From assembly GCF_002557795.1 (NCBI RefSeq), contig NZ_CP023777.1, positions 62,001-126,000 of the forward strand: DNA of 64,000 nucleotides, given 5' to 3'. Every line of letters begins with the position of its first letter. Position 1 is the stretch's first letter. This DNA comes from Chitinophaga caeni. Its GTDB lineage: Bacteria; Bacteroidota; Bacteroidia; Chitinophagales; Chitinophagaceae. The notes beneath the pieces were generated by a model that saw nothing but the letters and a program-made list of their open reading frames with translations, had not been told where the DNA came from and made no database searches. Below, one piece after another: positions 35,802 to 44,360 of the stretch. A program made the position numbers and the translations under genes.

Positions 35802-36470
35802 TTATTGTATCGTGGCCTTGGTACTTCCACAGGACAACATTTTATCCCCGAAATAGGGGTTTTCGATTTCCTTGCGGTTGCTTAACCAATTAGCGCCCTT
35901 GTTATTAAATGCCATGGGACAATGATCATAATAAAGCGCACCACCGGGTGCACCGAATTGTTGGCTGAGATTGTAAACGCCCTCGGTTAATTGTGAAAAT
36001 GCTAATCGTTGTGATTCGATATCATCGGTCATAGAAATAGCACTGCCTTGCTTCTGGATGCGATCTATGGGCATGCGGTAGGCATCTAATTGCGCTACGG
36101 GCACATGTGAAAGGTCAAAGCCATCTATCAAAGCTACCATTTGCTTTGCGCTCCCGGCCGCTGTTTTGGCATCGTCTTTCACGAGGGCGTCCTTTAAGGC
36201 TAAGTAATGTTGCTGCACTTGCGCGATATGTTGGCCTACTTCCTTAGGTACATTTTCAAAACGTGCTAAAGCAGTATTGCCTTGTTCCATATTATCCATG
36301 TCGTGTCCCTGGTGCCCGTCATGACCTTCTTGAGCTCCGTGCATTTCATGGTTTGCATGCATCATTTGGGTAGAATCTTCCCCTTGTTTGGAAGCGTTTT
36401 TCGGATTATTGTTACAAGCAACAAGCGCCAGTCCTGCCAATACGCAGGTAGGGAAAAACAACCTTTTCAT
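35802..36470 (-). CDS. DUF3347 lipoprotein with His/Met-rich metal-binding linker
   Basis: The 222-residue protein has a lipoprotein signal (CVLAGLALVAC, lipobox Cys at residue 19), then a low-complexity linker (residues about 36-65) with the repeated HE, GHDGHQGHDM pattern that would bind Cu or Ag. The DUF3347 domain follows (HYLALKDALVKDDAKTAAGS, YNLSQQFG) and ends YYDHCPMAFNNKGANWLSNR with CGST, the conserved DHCPMA signature. DUF3347 proteins accompany Cus-type pumps in Bacteroidota. It is the first gene of the operon, 17 bases before the pump. Confidence 0.88.
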   Translation of the reverse strand: MKRLFFPTCVLAGLALVACNNNPKNASKQGEDSTQMMHANHEMHGAQEGHDGHQGHDMDNMEQGNTALARFENVPKEVGQHIAQVQQHYLALKDALVKDDAKTAAGSAKQMVALIDGFDLSHVPVAQLDAYRMPIDRIQKQGSAISMTDDIESQRLAFSQLTEGVYNLSQQFGAPGGALYYDHCPMAFNNKGANWLSNRKEIENPYFGDKMLSCGSTKATIQ

Positions 36471-36583
36471 AGTAATTACAGATTTATAAGTGAATAGTTG
36501 AGTCTATCGTGCAGAAATAAAAATAGGTTCTGCTAGGGTTGCAGGGTTGCAGCCATAGTAAACCTATAAACAAGTTCGGGGTA

Positions 36584-36976
36584 TCAGATCAGGAAATTGC
36601 AGTTCAATAAATATACGGGGGTAAGACAAGTTCTACCCGGGGGACCGTGCACCCATGGAAGCCTATTTTGAACTAATACAGGGATATAAATATCTTGGAT
36701 GGGCGCCCATAATTTTGGAGGTAAGTCCGAAATGAATTCAACAGGTAAATGAATAGTATCTCCCGCCGTGTGATCCACTGTTTTCACCATAATGCTGTCA
36801 TCGGAACAGCAAGATTTTTTCGTAGATTTCTTAGCACCGCATTTTGAACAAATATTCGACTCTTCAAACCATGACACTTTTGCGAGCTTCCCCATGCAGT
36901 AATGAAAATTAATCACTGCCCCGGAGGTGCTGCTTAAATAAAAAGTGCTTAATATGATAAGAAATATCGATTTCAT
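36584..36976 (-). CDS. HYC_CC_PP family protein of metal-resistance loci
   Basis: A 130-residue exported protein (signal MKSIFLIILSTFYLSSTSGA) with the three signatures after which the family is named: HYCMGKL near residue 25, a Cys-rich NICSKCGAKKSTKKSCCSDD, and HGPPG near the C-terminus. Seven cysteines in 35 residues imply metal or disulfide chemistry in the periplasm. It lies 113 bases before the DUF3347 gene with the same orientation and appears to head the metal operon. A TACTTTTG box lies 18 bases upstream of its ATG. Confidence 0.82.
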   Translation of the reverse strand: MKSIFLIILSTFYLSSTSGAVINFHYCMGKLAKVSWFEESNICSKCGAKKSTKKSCCSDDSIMVKTVDHTAGDTIHLPVEFISDLPPKLWAPIQDIYIPVLVQNRLPWVHGPPGRTCLTPVYLLNCNFLI

Positions 36977-36994
36977 ATAAAACGGTGACTACCA

Positions 36995-37002
36995 CAAAAG
37001 TA
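36995..37002 (-). promoter_or_regulatory. Putative -7 promoter box of the metal-efflux operon
   Basis: On the minus strand TACTTTTG fits TAnnTTTG, 18 bases before the HYC_CC_PP start. Confidence 0.45.
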
Positions 37003-37277
37003 GGGGTCAATTAGCTGGAAATTATTATAAAATTATGGGAATGTTTTATATAATTTGGGCAATTAACCTATCGCTTTCATTACTAACCAATAAAAAGTGG
37101 ATAAAAAAAATCCTTTTGACCACTTTCATAACCAATTCTGTATCAATATACGAAATGCCGGGGTATAAAAATCTATGTCATAAAATTATATTTTCTAATA
37201 TTTAAATATATGAATTATCGTATTATTTGTAATTTTAAAGTTAAATTGAGTAATATACCCAGTTATAATTTGTCCTT
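37003..37277. other. AT-rich divergent intergenic region
   Basis: It separates the leftward metal operon from the rightward secreted-protein gene. Apart from promoter-like AT tracts and TATAATTTG just before 37278, I see nothing in it. Confidence 0.4.
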
Positions 37278-39812
37278 ATGCATATTGTAATTAAGCGTTG
37301 GGGGTTAAGTGCCATACTTTTGGGAAGCCTAAACATTGCCAACGCAACCACATTCTATGTCGACCTAAATGCTACCGGTGCCAATGAAAACAGCCGGGAC
37401 ATTGTTACCTTAGCCGATAGGCACAAGGAGTCAACAATTTCCGGGAAAGGTAAAAAGGCGGCCATAGTTCCTACAACGATTGAAACCGGGAAATTTGCCA
37501 GCACAATGGCTCCTCCCCCGGTACTTACGAATGATACTTATACATATTGTCTTAATAGCAGTATACCCACGATGGACAATTTCGTAACTACCCCACCGGG
37601 TTATGCTACGATATTGTGGTACACCACGCCCAACGGCGGTACCGGGAGTACTTCAACTCCATTGAGCCCGGATCCAACAGTCGCTGGAACGAGCGTTTAC
37701 TATGTTTCAGCATATGACCCTGTTACCACGAATGAAACGCCGAGGGAAACGCTCACTATCATTGTTCAAGCTCAAACTGCTGCTCCTACTGCTAACAATG
37801 TAGAGCTTTGTCAATACAGCACGCCGGGCAATGGCGGTATCAGCGGGCAAATAGACCAGTTATCTAGTGCAACAGGGAATAATTTAAGGTGGTATGATGC
37901 TGCTTCAGGCGGCACTGAATACCCTTCACCGCCAATCCCGGGTACTTTAAGTACAGGAACGACTTCCTATTTTGTAACAGCTACCGACCCGGGAAGTTGC
38001 GAAAGTCCCAGGGTTGAAGTACAGGTTCTTGTGCATCCTAGCCCTAGCTGGCCGTCATCTAGCTATGAAGAATATTTTTGTTACCAGGAAAGTAGCCCTA
38101 CCTTGAGAAACGTGGTGGCACAGCCCGGTAATACTCTATATTGGTATAATGATCCCACGGGAACCGGAACTACGACCCAACCAACTATCGATGTTTCCGT
38201 ACCCGGTCAAACGACCCGTTATTATGTTGAACAGCGGAATGGCTTCGGTTGCGGCAGTAACCTTGTAAATGTTGATTTCATCGTGGGACCCGATTTGCAA
38301 CCGCCAGTTGTAAATTCACCTGTTACTTTCTGCGTTGGCAATACCGCCCCGCCTTTATCTGATTTTGCGATCGGATCAAACCTGATGTGGTATCAGACTA
38401 CGGGAGGCACTCCGGGAACACCAACAAGTGTGGCGCCAACCGTGGTTACAGACCAGGTAAAACAGGAAACTTGGTATGTTTATCAAACTTTGCAAATCGG
38501 TAATGCCGTAACGAACTATAAAACTTGTAACAGTGCCCCTGCTTCTATCGAAGTAAATGTGGATAATGCTCCCGCGGCTCCACAACCCGTTACAACACAG
38601 GTTTATTGTCAAAATTCAGCTCCTGTACTTATAGAAAACCCTACCGGGGATTTCATTTGGTACGACATGTCTTCCGGCGGTACCGGCACCACGCGCCCTC
38701 AAACAAATACAACTGCTGCCGGGAATTATAGCTGGTGGATAGCGGCTACGAATGGTCAATACTGCGAATCGGCCAGGACGGAGGTACCTATCACGATTAC
38801 AGCAGCGCCGGCGGAGCCTACAGTTCCAACGCCTCCAGTATTTTGTGAAGGACAACCGGGCGGTCCACTCGCAGCAACCCCGGCCACCGGAACTGCCTTA
38901 GCATGGTATACCACTGTTTCAGGCGGTGCGGGTGTTACCAACCCGCTCATTGCGCAAACAGATGCCCCGGGTCTGATCAACGACCAGGCTTATGTTACTT
39001 CTATCGATGCCAACGGCTGTGAAAGTAACCGTGTAGCGGTTCCCTATATGGTGCTGGTAAATGATTTACCGGATTTTAGCGTCAACGATATTTGCTTGAA
39101 TAGTACATTAACCCTTACACTTAACGGCGCAATGCCTGCAAATGCTTCATGGGAAGTAGATGGCGGTCAAATTGTATCCGGAAGCGGCAATACACGTCAA
39201 GTTCGTTGGGACGTTCCAGGTACCTATAATGTAGGTTTGATTGATCCATCAGCAACACAATGCAGTAGCGCCAGGTTGAAAACCGTTACGGTGTACGATG
39301 TTCCGAATGTACAAATTGCACCGATAACCGCCGGTATTTGCGCAAATTCTGATATAACACTGTCCGCTTCGGGGGCTTTAACATACGATTGGACACCGAA
39401 AACCAATATGACGGGCGGCACCACGGCAACACCTACGGTCACCGTTATAGATGGTGCAGTATACGCGGTAACCGGTACCGATGCGAATGGTTGTGCCAAC
39501 ACGGCATCCATTACGCTTCAATCCGACCCGAACTGCATTACATATGCTTTCCCGAATGCTTTTTCACCTAACGGTGACGGCGTGAACGATGTATTCCGTG
39601 TAAAGGGAATCGGCAGTCCTTCAATCTTCGAAATGAGGATCTACAATCGCTGGGGCAACCTGCTATTCATGAGTCAAGATATGTCTAAAGGTTGGGATGG
39701 CAACAATGCCGGGAAACCGCAGGAAGTGGGAACATACACCGTGATGATCCGCTACGTAGATGAAAACAAACAGATCATTTCGAAAAAGGGTACGTTAACA
39801 TTAGTTCGATAA
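37278..39812 (+). CDS. Type IX-secreted Ig-repeat protein with gliding-motility C-terminal domain
   Basis: The 844-residue protein has a signal peptide ending near residue 22 (NIANA). The middle, about residues 90-640, holds at least six repeats of roughly 90 residues with a Cys near the start, a Trp-Tyr motif and a terminal Cys-E-S-x-R (YWYNDPTGTGTT, IWYDMSSGGTGTT, LAWYTTVSGGAGVT; CESPRVEV, CESARTEV, CESNRVAV), an Ig-like fold. A PKD-like part follows. The end (AFPNAFSPNGDGVNDVFRVK, YNRWGNLLF, GWDGNNAGK, GTYTVMIRY) is the CHU_C type B sorting signal for the type IX system. It is probably an adhesin or surface protein. Confidence 0.9.
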   Translation: MHIVIKRWGLSAILLGSLNIANATTFYVDLNATGANENSRDIVTLADRHKESTISGKGKKAAIVPTTIETGKFASTMAPPPVLTNDTYTYCLNSSIPTMDNFVTTPPGYATILWYTTPNGGTGSTSTPLSPDPTVAGTSVYYVSAYDPVTTNETPRETLTIIVQAQTAAPTANNVELCQYSTPGNGGISGQIDQLSSATGNNLRWYDAASGGTEYPSPPIPGTLSTGTTSYFVTATDPGSCESPRVEVQVLVHPSPSWPSSSYEEYFCYQESSPTLRNVVAQPGNTLYWYNDPTGTGTTTQPTIDVSVPGQTTRYYVEQRNGFGCGSNLVNVDFIVGPDLQPPVVNSPVTFCVGNTAPPLSDFAIGSNLMWYQTTGGTPGTPTSVAPTVVTDQVKQETWYVYQTLQIGNAVTNYKTCNSAPASIEVNVDNAPAAPQPVTTQVYCQNSAPVLIENPTGDFIWYDMSSGGTGTTRPQTNTTAAGNYSWWIAATNGQYCESARTEVPITITAAPAEPTVPTPPVFCEGQPGGPLAATPATGTALAWYTTVSGGAGVTNPLIAQTDAPGLINDQAYVTSIDANGCESNRVAVPYMVLVNDLPDFSVNDICLNSTLTLTLNGAMPANASWEVDGGQIVSGSGNTRQVRWDVPGTYNVGLIDPSATQCSSARLKTVTVYDVPNVQIAPITAGICANSDITLSASGALTYDWTPKTNMTGGTTATPTVTVIDGAVYAVTGTDANGCANTASITLQSDPNCITYAFPNAFSPNGDGVNDVFRVKGIGSPSIFEMRIYNRWGNLLFMSQDMSKGWDGNNAGKPQEVGTYTVMIRYVDENKQIISKKGTLTLVR

Positions 39813-39838
39813 TAATATAATTAGAACTTTTCGCGAAG

Positions 39839-39868
39839 ATCCCCGGTAAAATAATTGCCGGGGATTTT
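39839..39868 (+). terminator. Terminator of the Ig-repeat protein gene
   Basis: ATCCCCGG (39839-39846) and CCGGGGAT (39858-39865) form an 8-bp stem followed by TTTTT, 27 bases after the stop. Confidence 0.8.
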
Positions 39869-39881
39869 TTATTAAATTTAA

Positions 39882-40097
39882 TCATTGTTGTCCGACTAAA
39901 TTTTAGCCGGGGAGCAATTTGATCCCTCGGTCTGGCCTTTCTACTACTGTATGGCCAAGCTACCCTTCGCTATCAACGGTGCGAAGTTCCACGGTTCTCT
40001 TGGCGGGGGGGGGGTGAATGTATCATCCTTCGCTTATATCCTTGAACAGGTAAGGTATTCAAGTACCTTTAAAGCATTTTTAGCCGGACAACAATGA
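39882..40097. mobile_element. MITE-like element with a 10-G tract
   Basis: The 216-bp segment has inverted ends: TCATTGTTGTCCGACTAAA at the left and, reading inward on the other strand from the right, TCATTGTTGTCCGGCTAAA (one mismatch in 19). AATTTAA flanks it on both sides (39875-39881 and 40098-40104), a likely 7-bp target duplication. It encodes no protein. A run of ten G lies at 40005-40014. Confidence 0.7.
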
Positions 40098-40205
40098 AAT
40101 TTAACTAGAGTTCATTTTAAGAATGTTAAATATTCTTAGCGGAATTTGTCTTCACCAACCAAACAACTGCTTCATTGTTATACTAACACAACAATTAATA
40201 TAATT

Positions 40206-41936
40206 ATGGCAACTACAGTAGCAGATCAATTAGTATCCATGCTGGTACAGGCAGGCGTTAAAAGGGTATACGCCGTTACAGGAGATAGTTTAAACCCGGT
40301 GAACGATGCCATCCGTAAAGATGGGAGTATACAATGGATTCATGTCAGGCACGAAGAAGCCGGCGCCTATGCAGCGAGTGCCGATGCACAATTAAACGGG
40401 ATCGGTTGTTGCATGGGCAGTAGCGGCCCCGGGCATGTTCATTTGATAAATGGTTTATATGATGCCCATCGCAGCGGTGCGCCTGTCATTGCGATAGCTT
40501 CTACCTGTAATACCACGGAGATTGGTACGAATTATTTCCAGGAAACTAATACGATAAAATTATTTGACGATTGCAGTTACTATAATCAAATAGCAAATAC
40601 GCCGCATCAATTTGCACGCATGATGCAACATGCGCTGCAAACCGCCATCCATTCCAAAGGTGTTGCGGTGGTTGGTTTACCGGGCGATGTTGCAGAAATG
40701 CCGGCAAGCGAGGTTCCTTCTTCCATACAAACATATTTCCCGAAGCCCAAAATCACCCCTTCACCGAACGAATTACAAGCGCTTGCCGATATTCTTAACA
40801 AACATGATAAGATTACTATTTACGGTGGCGCCGGATGTAAAGATGCCCGGGAAAATGTACATGCACTGGCTTCAAAATTGCAAGCGCCGGTGTCCTATTC
40901 TTACCGCGGTAAGATGTACCTGGAAGGTGATAAGGATCATGCTGTAGGCATGACAGGCTTACTTGGCTTAACCTCGGGTTATTCCAGTATGCACGATGCA
41001 GAGGTGCTACTCATGTTAGGGACAGATTTCCCCTATGCGCCATTCCTAGAAGTCAAAGGAAAAATCATCCAAATAGACATCAAGCCTGAACTCCTTGGAA
41101 GACGGGCCAACCTAAGCATGGGCTTATGCGGCAATATCAATGACACCCTGGTTGCATTGATTCCACTGTTGCAACAAAAAAGCAACCGGGACCACCTTGA
41201 TAAACACCTGGATGAATTCCACGAAGTTAAACATGGCATGGCCACGGGAGAACAGGGAGAAAAAGGCAGTATTTATCCTGAATACATCGCTCAGCTAGTG
41301 GATAAAATAGCCGATCCTAACGCTATATTTTGCGTAGATACCGGGATGTGCAATGTGTGGGCTGCCCGATTTATTTCGCCTGCCGCCGGAAGGGAAATGC
41401 TGGGCTCGTTCAACCATGGTTCTATGGCCAATGCGATGCCCATGTCTATCGGTACGGCATTATCACAACCGGGTAGACAAACCGTTGCCTTTTGCGGTGA
41501 TGGTGGTATCTCCATGTTACTAGGCGATTTAATGACAATCGCACAATATAAATTACCGGTTAAACTAATCGTATTCAATAACCGCTCCCTAGGTATGGTT
41601 AAGCTAGAGATGGAGGTGGCCGGGTTAATGGATTGGCAAACTAATATGGTCAACCCTGACTTTACACTCGTTGCGACCGCGATGGGCATCCAGAGCTTTA
41701 CCATAGAAGATCCCAAGGAAGCGGCTTCAACATTGAAAGCTGCATTTGAGCATAAAGGAGCGGCGCTAATAAATGTATTTACAGATCCAAATGCGTTGGC
41801 GATGCCGCCCAAGGTGGCTTTCGACCAAGTTAAAGGATTTGCTCTTTCCATGTCGAAAATGATTTTAAATGGCCGGTTTAGTGAAGTATTTGATACGGTA
41901 AAAACAAACACCCGGCATATAAAGGATGTGCTATAA
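40206..41936 (+). CDS. poxB: Thiamine-diphosphate pyruvate dehydrogenase (quinone)-like enzyme
   Basis: PoxB-type enzymes oxidatively decarboxylate pyruvate to acetate and CO2 and pass electrons to quinone at the membrane. The 576 residues follow the three-domain thiamine-diphosphate layout: MATTVADQLVSMLVQAGVKR, the catalytic Glu in HVRHEEAGAYAA, the FAD-type middle domain (KITIYGGAGCKDARENVHAL), and the cofactor motif CGDGGISMLLGDLMTIAQYK ending in IVFNNRSLGMV. The ATG at 40206 is preferred over an earlier in-frame Met at 40146 that adds 20 unlike residues. It is monocistronic, followed by a hairpin terminator. Confidence 0.88.
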   Translation: MATTVADQLVSMLVQAGVKRVYAVTGDSLNPVNDAIRKDGSIQWIHVRHEEAGAYAASADAQLNGIGCCMGSSGPGHVHLINGLYDAHRSGAPVIAIASTCNTTEIGTNYFQETNTIKLFDDCSYYNQIANTPHQFARMMQHALQTAIHSKGVAVVGLPGDVAEMPASEVPSSIQTYFPKPKITPSPNELQALADILNKHDKITIYGGAGCKDARENVHALASKLQAPVSYSYRGKMYLEGDKDHAVGMTGLLGLTSGYSSMHDAEVLLMLGTDFPYAPFLEVKGKIIQIDIKPELLGRRANLSMGLCGNINDTLVALIPLLQQKSNRDHLDKHLDEFHEVKHGMATGEQGEKGSIYPEYIAQLVDKIADPNAIFCVDTGMCNVWAARFISPAAGREMLGSFNHGSMANAMPMSIGTALSQPGRQTVAFCGDGGISMLLGDLMTIAQYKLPVKLIVFNNRSLGMVKLEMEVAGLMDWQTNMVNPDFTLVATAMGIQSFTIEDPKEAASTLKAAFEHKGAALINVFTDPNALAMPPKVAFDQVKGFALSMSKMILNGRFSEVFDTVKTNTRHIKDVL

Positions 41937-41949
41937 AAATAATTCTTAA

Positions 41950-41999
41950 AACAAAATCTCCCCGCTACTTCTTGATTTCAGAGATTAGCAGGGAGATTT
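41950..41999 (+). terminator. Terminator after poxB
   Basis: AAATCTCCC at the left and GGGAGATTT at the right pair across a loop of about 30 bases that has its own GCTA/TAGC pair, followed by TATAT. Confidence 0.6.
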
Positions 42000-42028
42000 T
42001 ATATGCTAACTAAAGTTCAACTAACGCT

Positions 42029-42472
42029 ATGTTACATATTAAAAGAATTGCCCCGGATGATATACATTCATTTCAAACCCTAATCAAAGTATTCGGGGAA
42101 ACATTCGAAATGAAAGATTTCAAGATGCCTTCAACGACCTACCTGCTTAGTATACTGGATAAGCCAAATTTTATGGCCTTCATCGCCGAAGAAGATGGTA
42201 GGATAATAGGCGGCTTAACTGCTTTTAGGCTAGATTTATATTATAGCGAAAAACCCTTGGCATATATTTATGACCTAGCAGTTTTACCTGCTTTCCAAAG
42301 ACTGGGCAATGGGCAGCAATTAATAAAGTTCTTCAATAATTATTGCCGGGAACATGGATATGAGGAAGTATTCGTCCAGGCAGATTTAGAGGATATCCAC
42401 GCTGTTGAATTTTATAAGAAAACACGTCCTACGAATGGCGAGGATGTAATACATTTTTATTATACCTTATAA
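42029..42472 (+). CDS. GNAT acetyltransferase similar to AAC(3)-I
   Basis: The 147-residue protein is a single GNAT domain of the cytoplasm. It reads IKRIAPDDIHSFQTLIKVFG, AEEDGRIIGGLTAFRL, YIYDLAVLPAFQRLGNGQQL (acetyl-CoA binding QRxGxG/Q) and EEVFVQADLEDIHAVEFYKK, ending DVIHFYYTL. The order and the IYDLAV, VQAD and VxHF signatures are those of the AAC(3)-I aminoglycoside 3-N-acetyltransferase group. Chromosomal relatives are common in Bacteroidota and may not confer resistance. It stands alone between poxB and an S41 peptidase. Confidence 0.8.
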   Translation: MLHIKRIAPDDIHSFQTLIKVFGETFEMKDFKMPSTTYLLSILDKPNFMAFIAEEDGRIIGGLTAFRLDLYYSEKPLAYIYDLAVLPAFQRLGNGQQLIKFFNNYCREHGYEEVFVQADLEDIHAVEFYKKTRPTNGEDVIHFYYTL

Positions 42473-42543
42473 AAATCAATACAAAATCTTTACATTAGTA
42501 TATTAAGATAAAACCTTTAGCCAAAACTCATAACTTCTTTGGA

Positions 42544-44211
42544 ATGAAACCCTTATTAAACAAATATTCCTTTACACTGTGCAGTTTTTTCTTTATAATT
42601 TCTATAGTTACCAAGGCCCAAACCCCGCTTAACAATTCTGAAAAACTCGCAACCTTTTGCAAATTTTGGGGATTCCTCAAATACTATCACCCCGCGGTGG
42701 CGGATGGCTCAAAAGATTGGGATAATATTTTCATAAAAAAATACTACGGGATTAATGATTTACAATCTAAAGAAGCCCTAAACGAATTTTATTTATCCTG
42801 GTTAGACGAATTGGGTGAAGTGCCGGTATGTAAAAAATGTTCACCTCCCGGTAATGATGATATTACTTATAACCTTGATGAATCCTGGATGAAAGATGAT
42901 CAACAATTTACGGTTGAGCTGCAATCTAAGCTTCAATTCATCTTATCAAATCGCTATCTAGGGAAAAGGTATTATGCTAACTTATATCCATTTACTGGTA
43001 ATTTAAAACCTAGTAATGAGAAAGCTTATAATGACTCGATTTATCCTTCAGCGCCAATGCGTTTGTTGACCTTATCTAGATTTTGGAATATCATAAATTA
43101 TTATTACCCTTATAAAAACGTCATTACAGACAATTGGGCATCGTTACTTACTACCATGATACCTAAATTTGTTGATGCGCAAGATACTTTAAACTATCAC
43201 CTGGCCATTTCTGAATTAGTGGCTAATTTACATGATAGCCATTCCCTATTCTTGAGTCCTTACGAAGTAAAACATTATTATGGCAACAAAGTTCCGCCAT
43301 TTAAATATAAAGTTATTGACGAAAAAGCTGTAGTAACCAGTTTATACAACGACTCCATCGGCAAAAAATTTGATTACCAAGTTGGAGATGCCATTATAAA
43401 GATACGTGGACAAAATATTGAAGACGTAATTAAAGATCGGTGTAAATATATCGGGGGCTCCAATCGACCGGCTCAGCTAAAAACATTAACCTATGTTTTA
43501 CTCAATGACACCACGGACCAAGTAAAAGTAACCATTGAAAGAAACGGTCAACAACTGGAAAAAATGCTGCCTTTATATCAAACCTATGCAGAGATGAAGC
43601 CCCAACCCGTGAAAAAAGAATTATACAAACTATTAGACGGGAATATAGGATATATTAACCTTGGAGAACTGGAAATTAAGCAAGTAAATGATATCATGAA
43701 AAAATTGGAGCATACGAAAGCATTGATTATAGATGTAAGAAACTATCCAAAAAATACAGTATATAAAGTAGCCAATCATCTTAACTCCGAATCAAAAAAG
43801 TTTGTCAAATTCACCCGACCTAACAATGACTATCCCGGCACCTTTAAACCAGTCCCGGCAATATCAGTTGGCCGTAATAATAAAAATTACTACAAGGGAA
43901 AAGTAATATTGTTAACTGATGAAATGGCTCAAAGTCACGCCGAATTTACATTGATGGCATTAAAAACAGCCCCTAACGTTACTGTGGTTGGCAGTCAAAC
44001 TGCCGGAGCAGACGGCAATGTCAGCACCATCACACTCCCCGGCAACTTTAAATTATATATGACAGGAGTAGGTGTATTCTATCCCGACGGCACGCCCACC
44101 CAAAGGGTAGGGATAGTGCCCGACATAGAAATAAAGCCTACAATAAACGGCATCAAAGCTAAAAAAGACGAAGTACTTGATAAAGCCATAGAAATCGCCC
44201 GACAATCATAG
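42544..44211 (+). CDS. S41-family (C-terminal processing-like) peptidase
   Basis: The 555-residue protein has a signal peptide (LCSFFFIISIVTKAQ). The N-terminal part (KLATFCKFWGFLKYYHPAVA) is usual for Bacteroidota S41 peptidases, followed by helical WNIINYYYPYKNVI and a PDZ-like segment (KAVVTSLYNDSIGKKFDYQV GD-A-IIKI type). The catalytic part has YINLGELEIKQVNDIMKKLE, LIIDVRNYPK, the nucleophile Ser in DEMAQSHAEFTLM, and SQTAGADGN with GVGVFYPDGTPTQRVGIVPD. It acts in the periplasm or outside. No neighbour points to a substrate. Confidence 0.88.
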   Translation: MKPLLNKYSFTLCSFFFIISIVTKAQTPLNNSEKLATFCKFWGFLKYYHPAVADGSKDWDNIFIKKYYGINDLQSKEALNEFYLSWLDELGEVPVCKKCSPPGNDDITYNLDESWMKDDQQFTVELQSKLQFILSNRYLGKRYYANLYPFTGNLKPSNEKAYNDSIYPSAPMRLLTLSRFWNIINYYYPYKNVITDNWASLLTTMIPKFVDAQDTLNYHLAISELVANLHDSHSLFLSPYEVKHYYGNKVPPFKYKVIDEKAVVTSLYNDSIGKKFDYQVGDAIIKIRGQNIEDVIKDRCKYIGGSNRPAQLKTLTYVLLNDTTDQVKVTIERNGQQLEKMLPLYQTYAEMKPQPVKKELYKLLDGNIGYINLGELEIKQVNDIMKKLEHTKALIIDVRNYPKNTVYKVANHLNSESKKFVKFTRPNNDYPGTFKPVPAISVGRNNKNYYKGKVILLTDEMAQSHAEFTLMALKTAPNVTVVGSQTAGADGNVSTITLPGNFKLYMTGVGVFYPDGTPTQRVGIVPDIEIKPTINGIKAKKDEVLDKAIEIARQS

Positions 44212-44243
44212 TAAAAAAATTTCAACATAACCGTAACAAAAAA

Positions 44244-44283
44244 AGCATTGTTGTCTGCCAAACTTCAGCAAGACAACAATGCT
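44244..44283 (-). terminator. Terminator between the S41 peptidase and copA
   Basis: A perfect 13-bp stem (AGCATTGTTGTCT / AGACAACAATGCT) with a 14-base loop. The T tract (TTTTTTTGTT) is on the minus strand, so it chiefly ends copA. Confidence 0.8.
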
Positions 44284-44360
44284 CAACAATCAAATAAAAT
44301 CACCGGAAAAGCACCGGAAAGGTCCAAAAATCAATGTAATCTCTAAATCCGTGATCGAGA

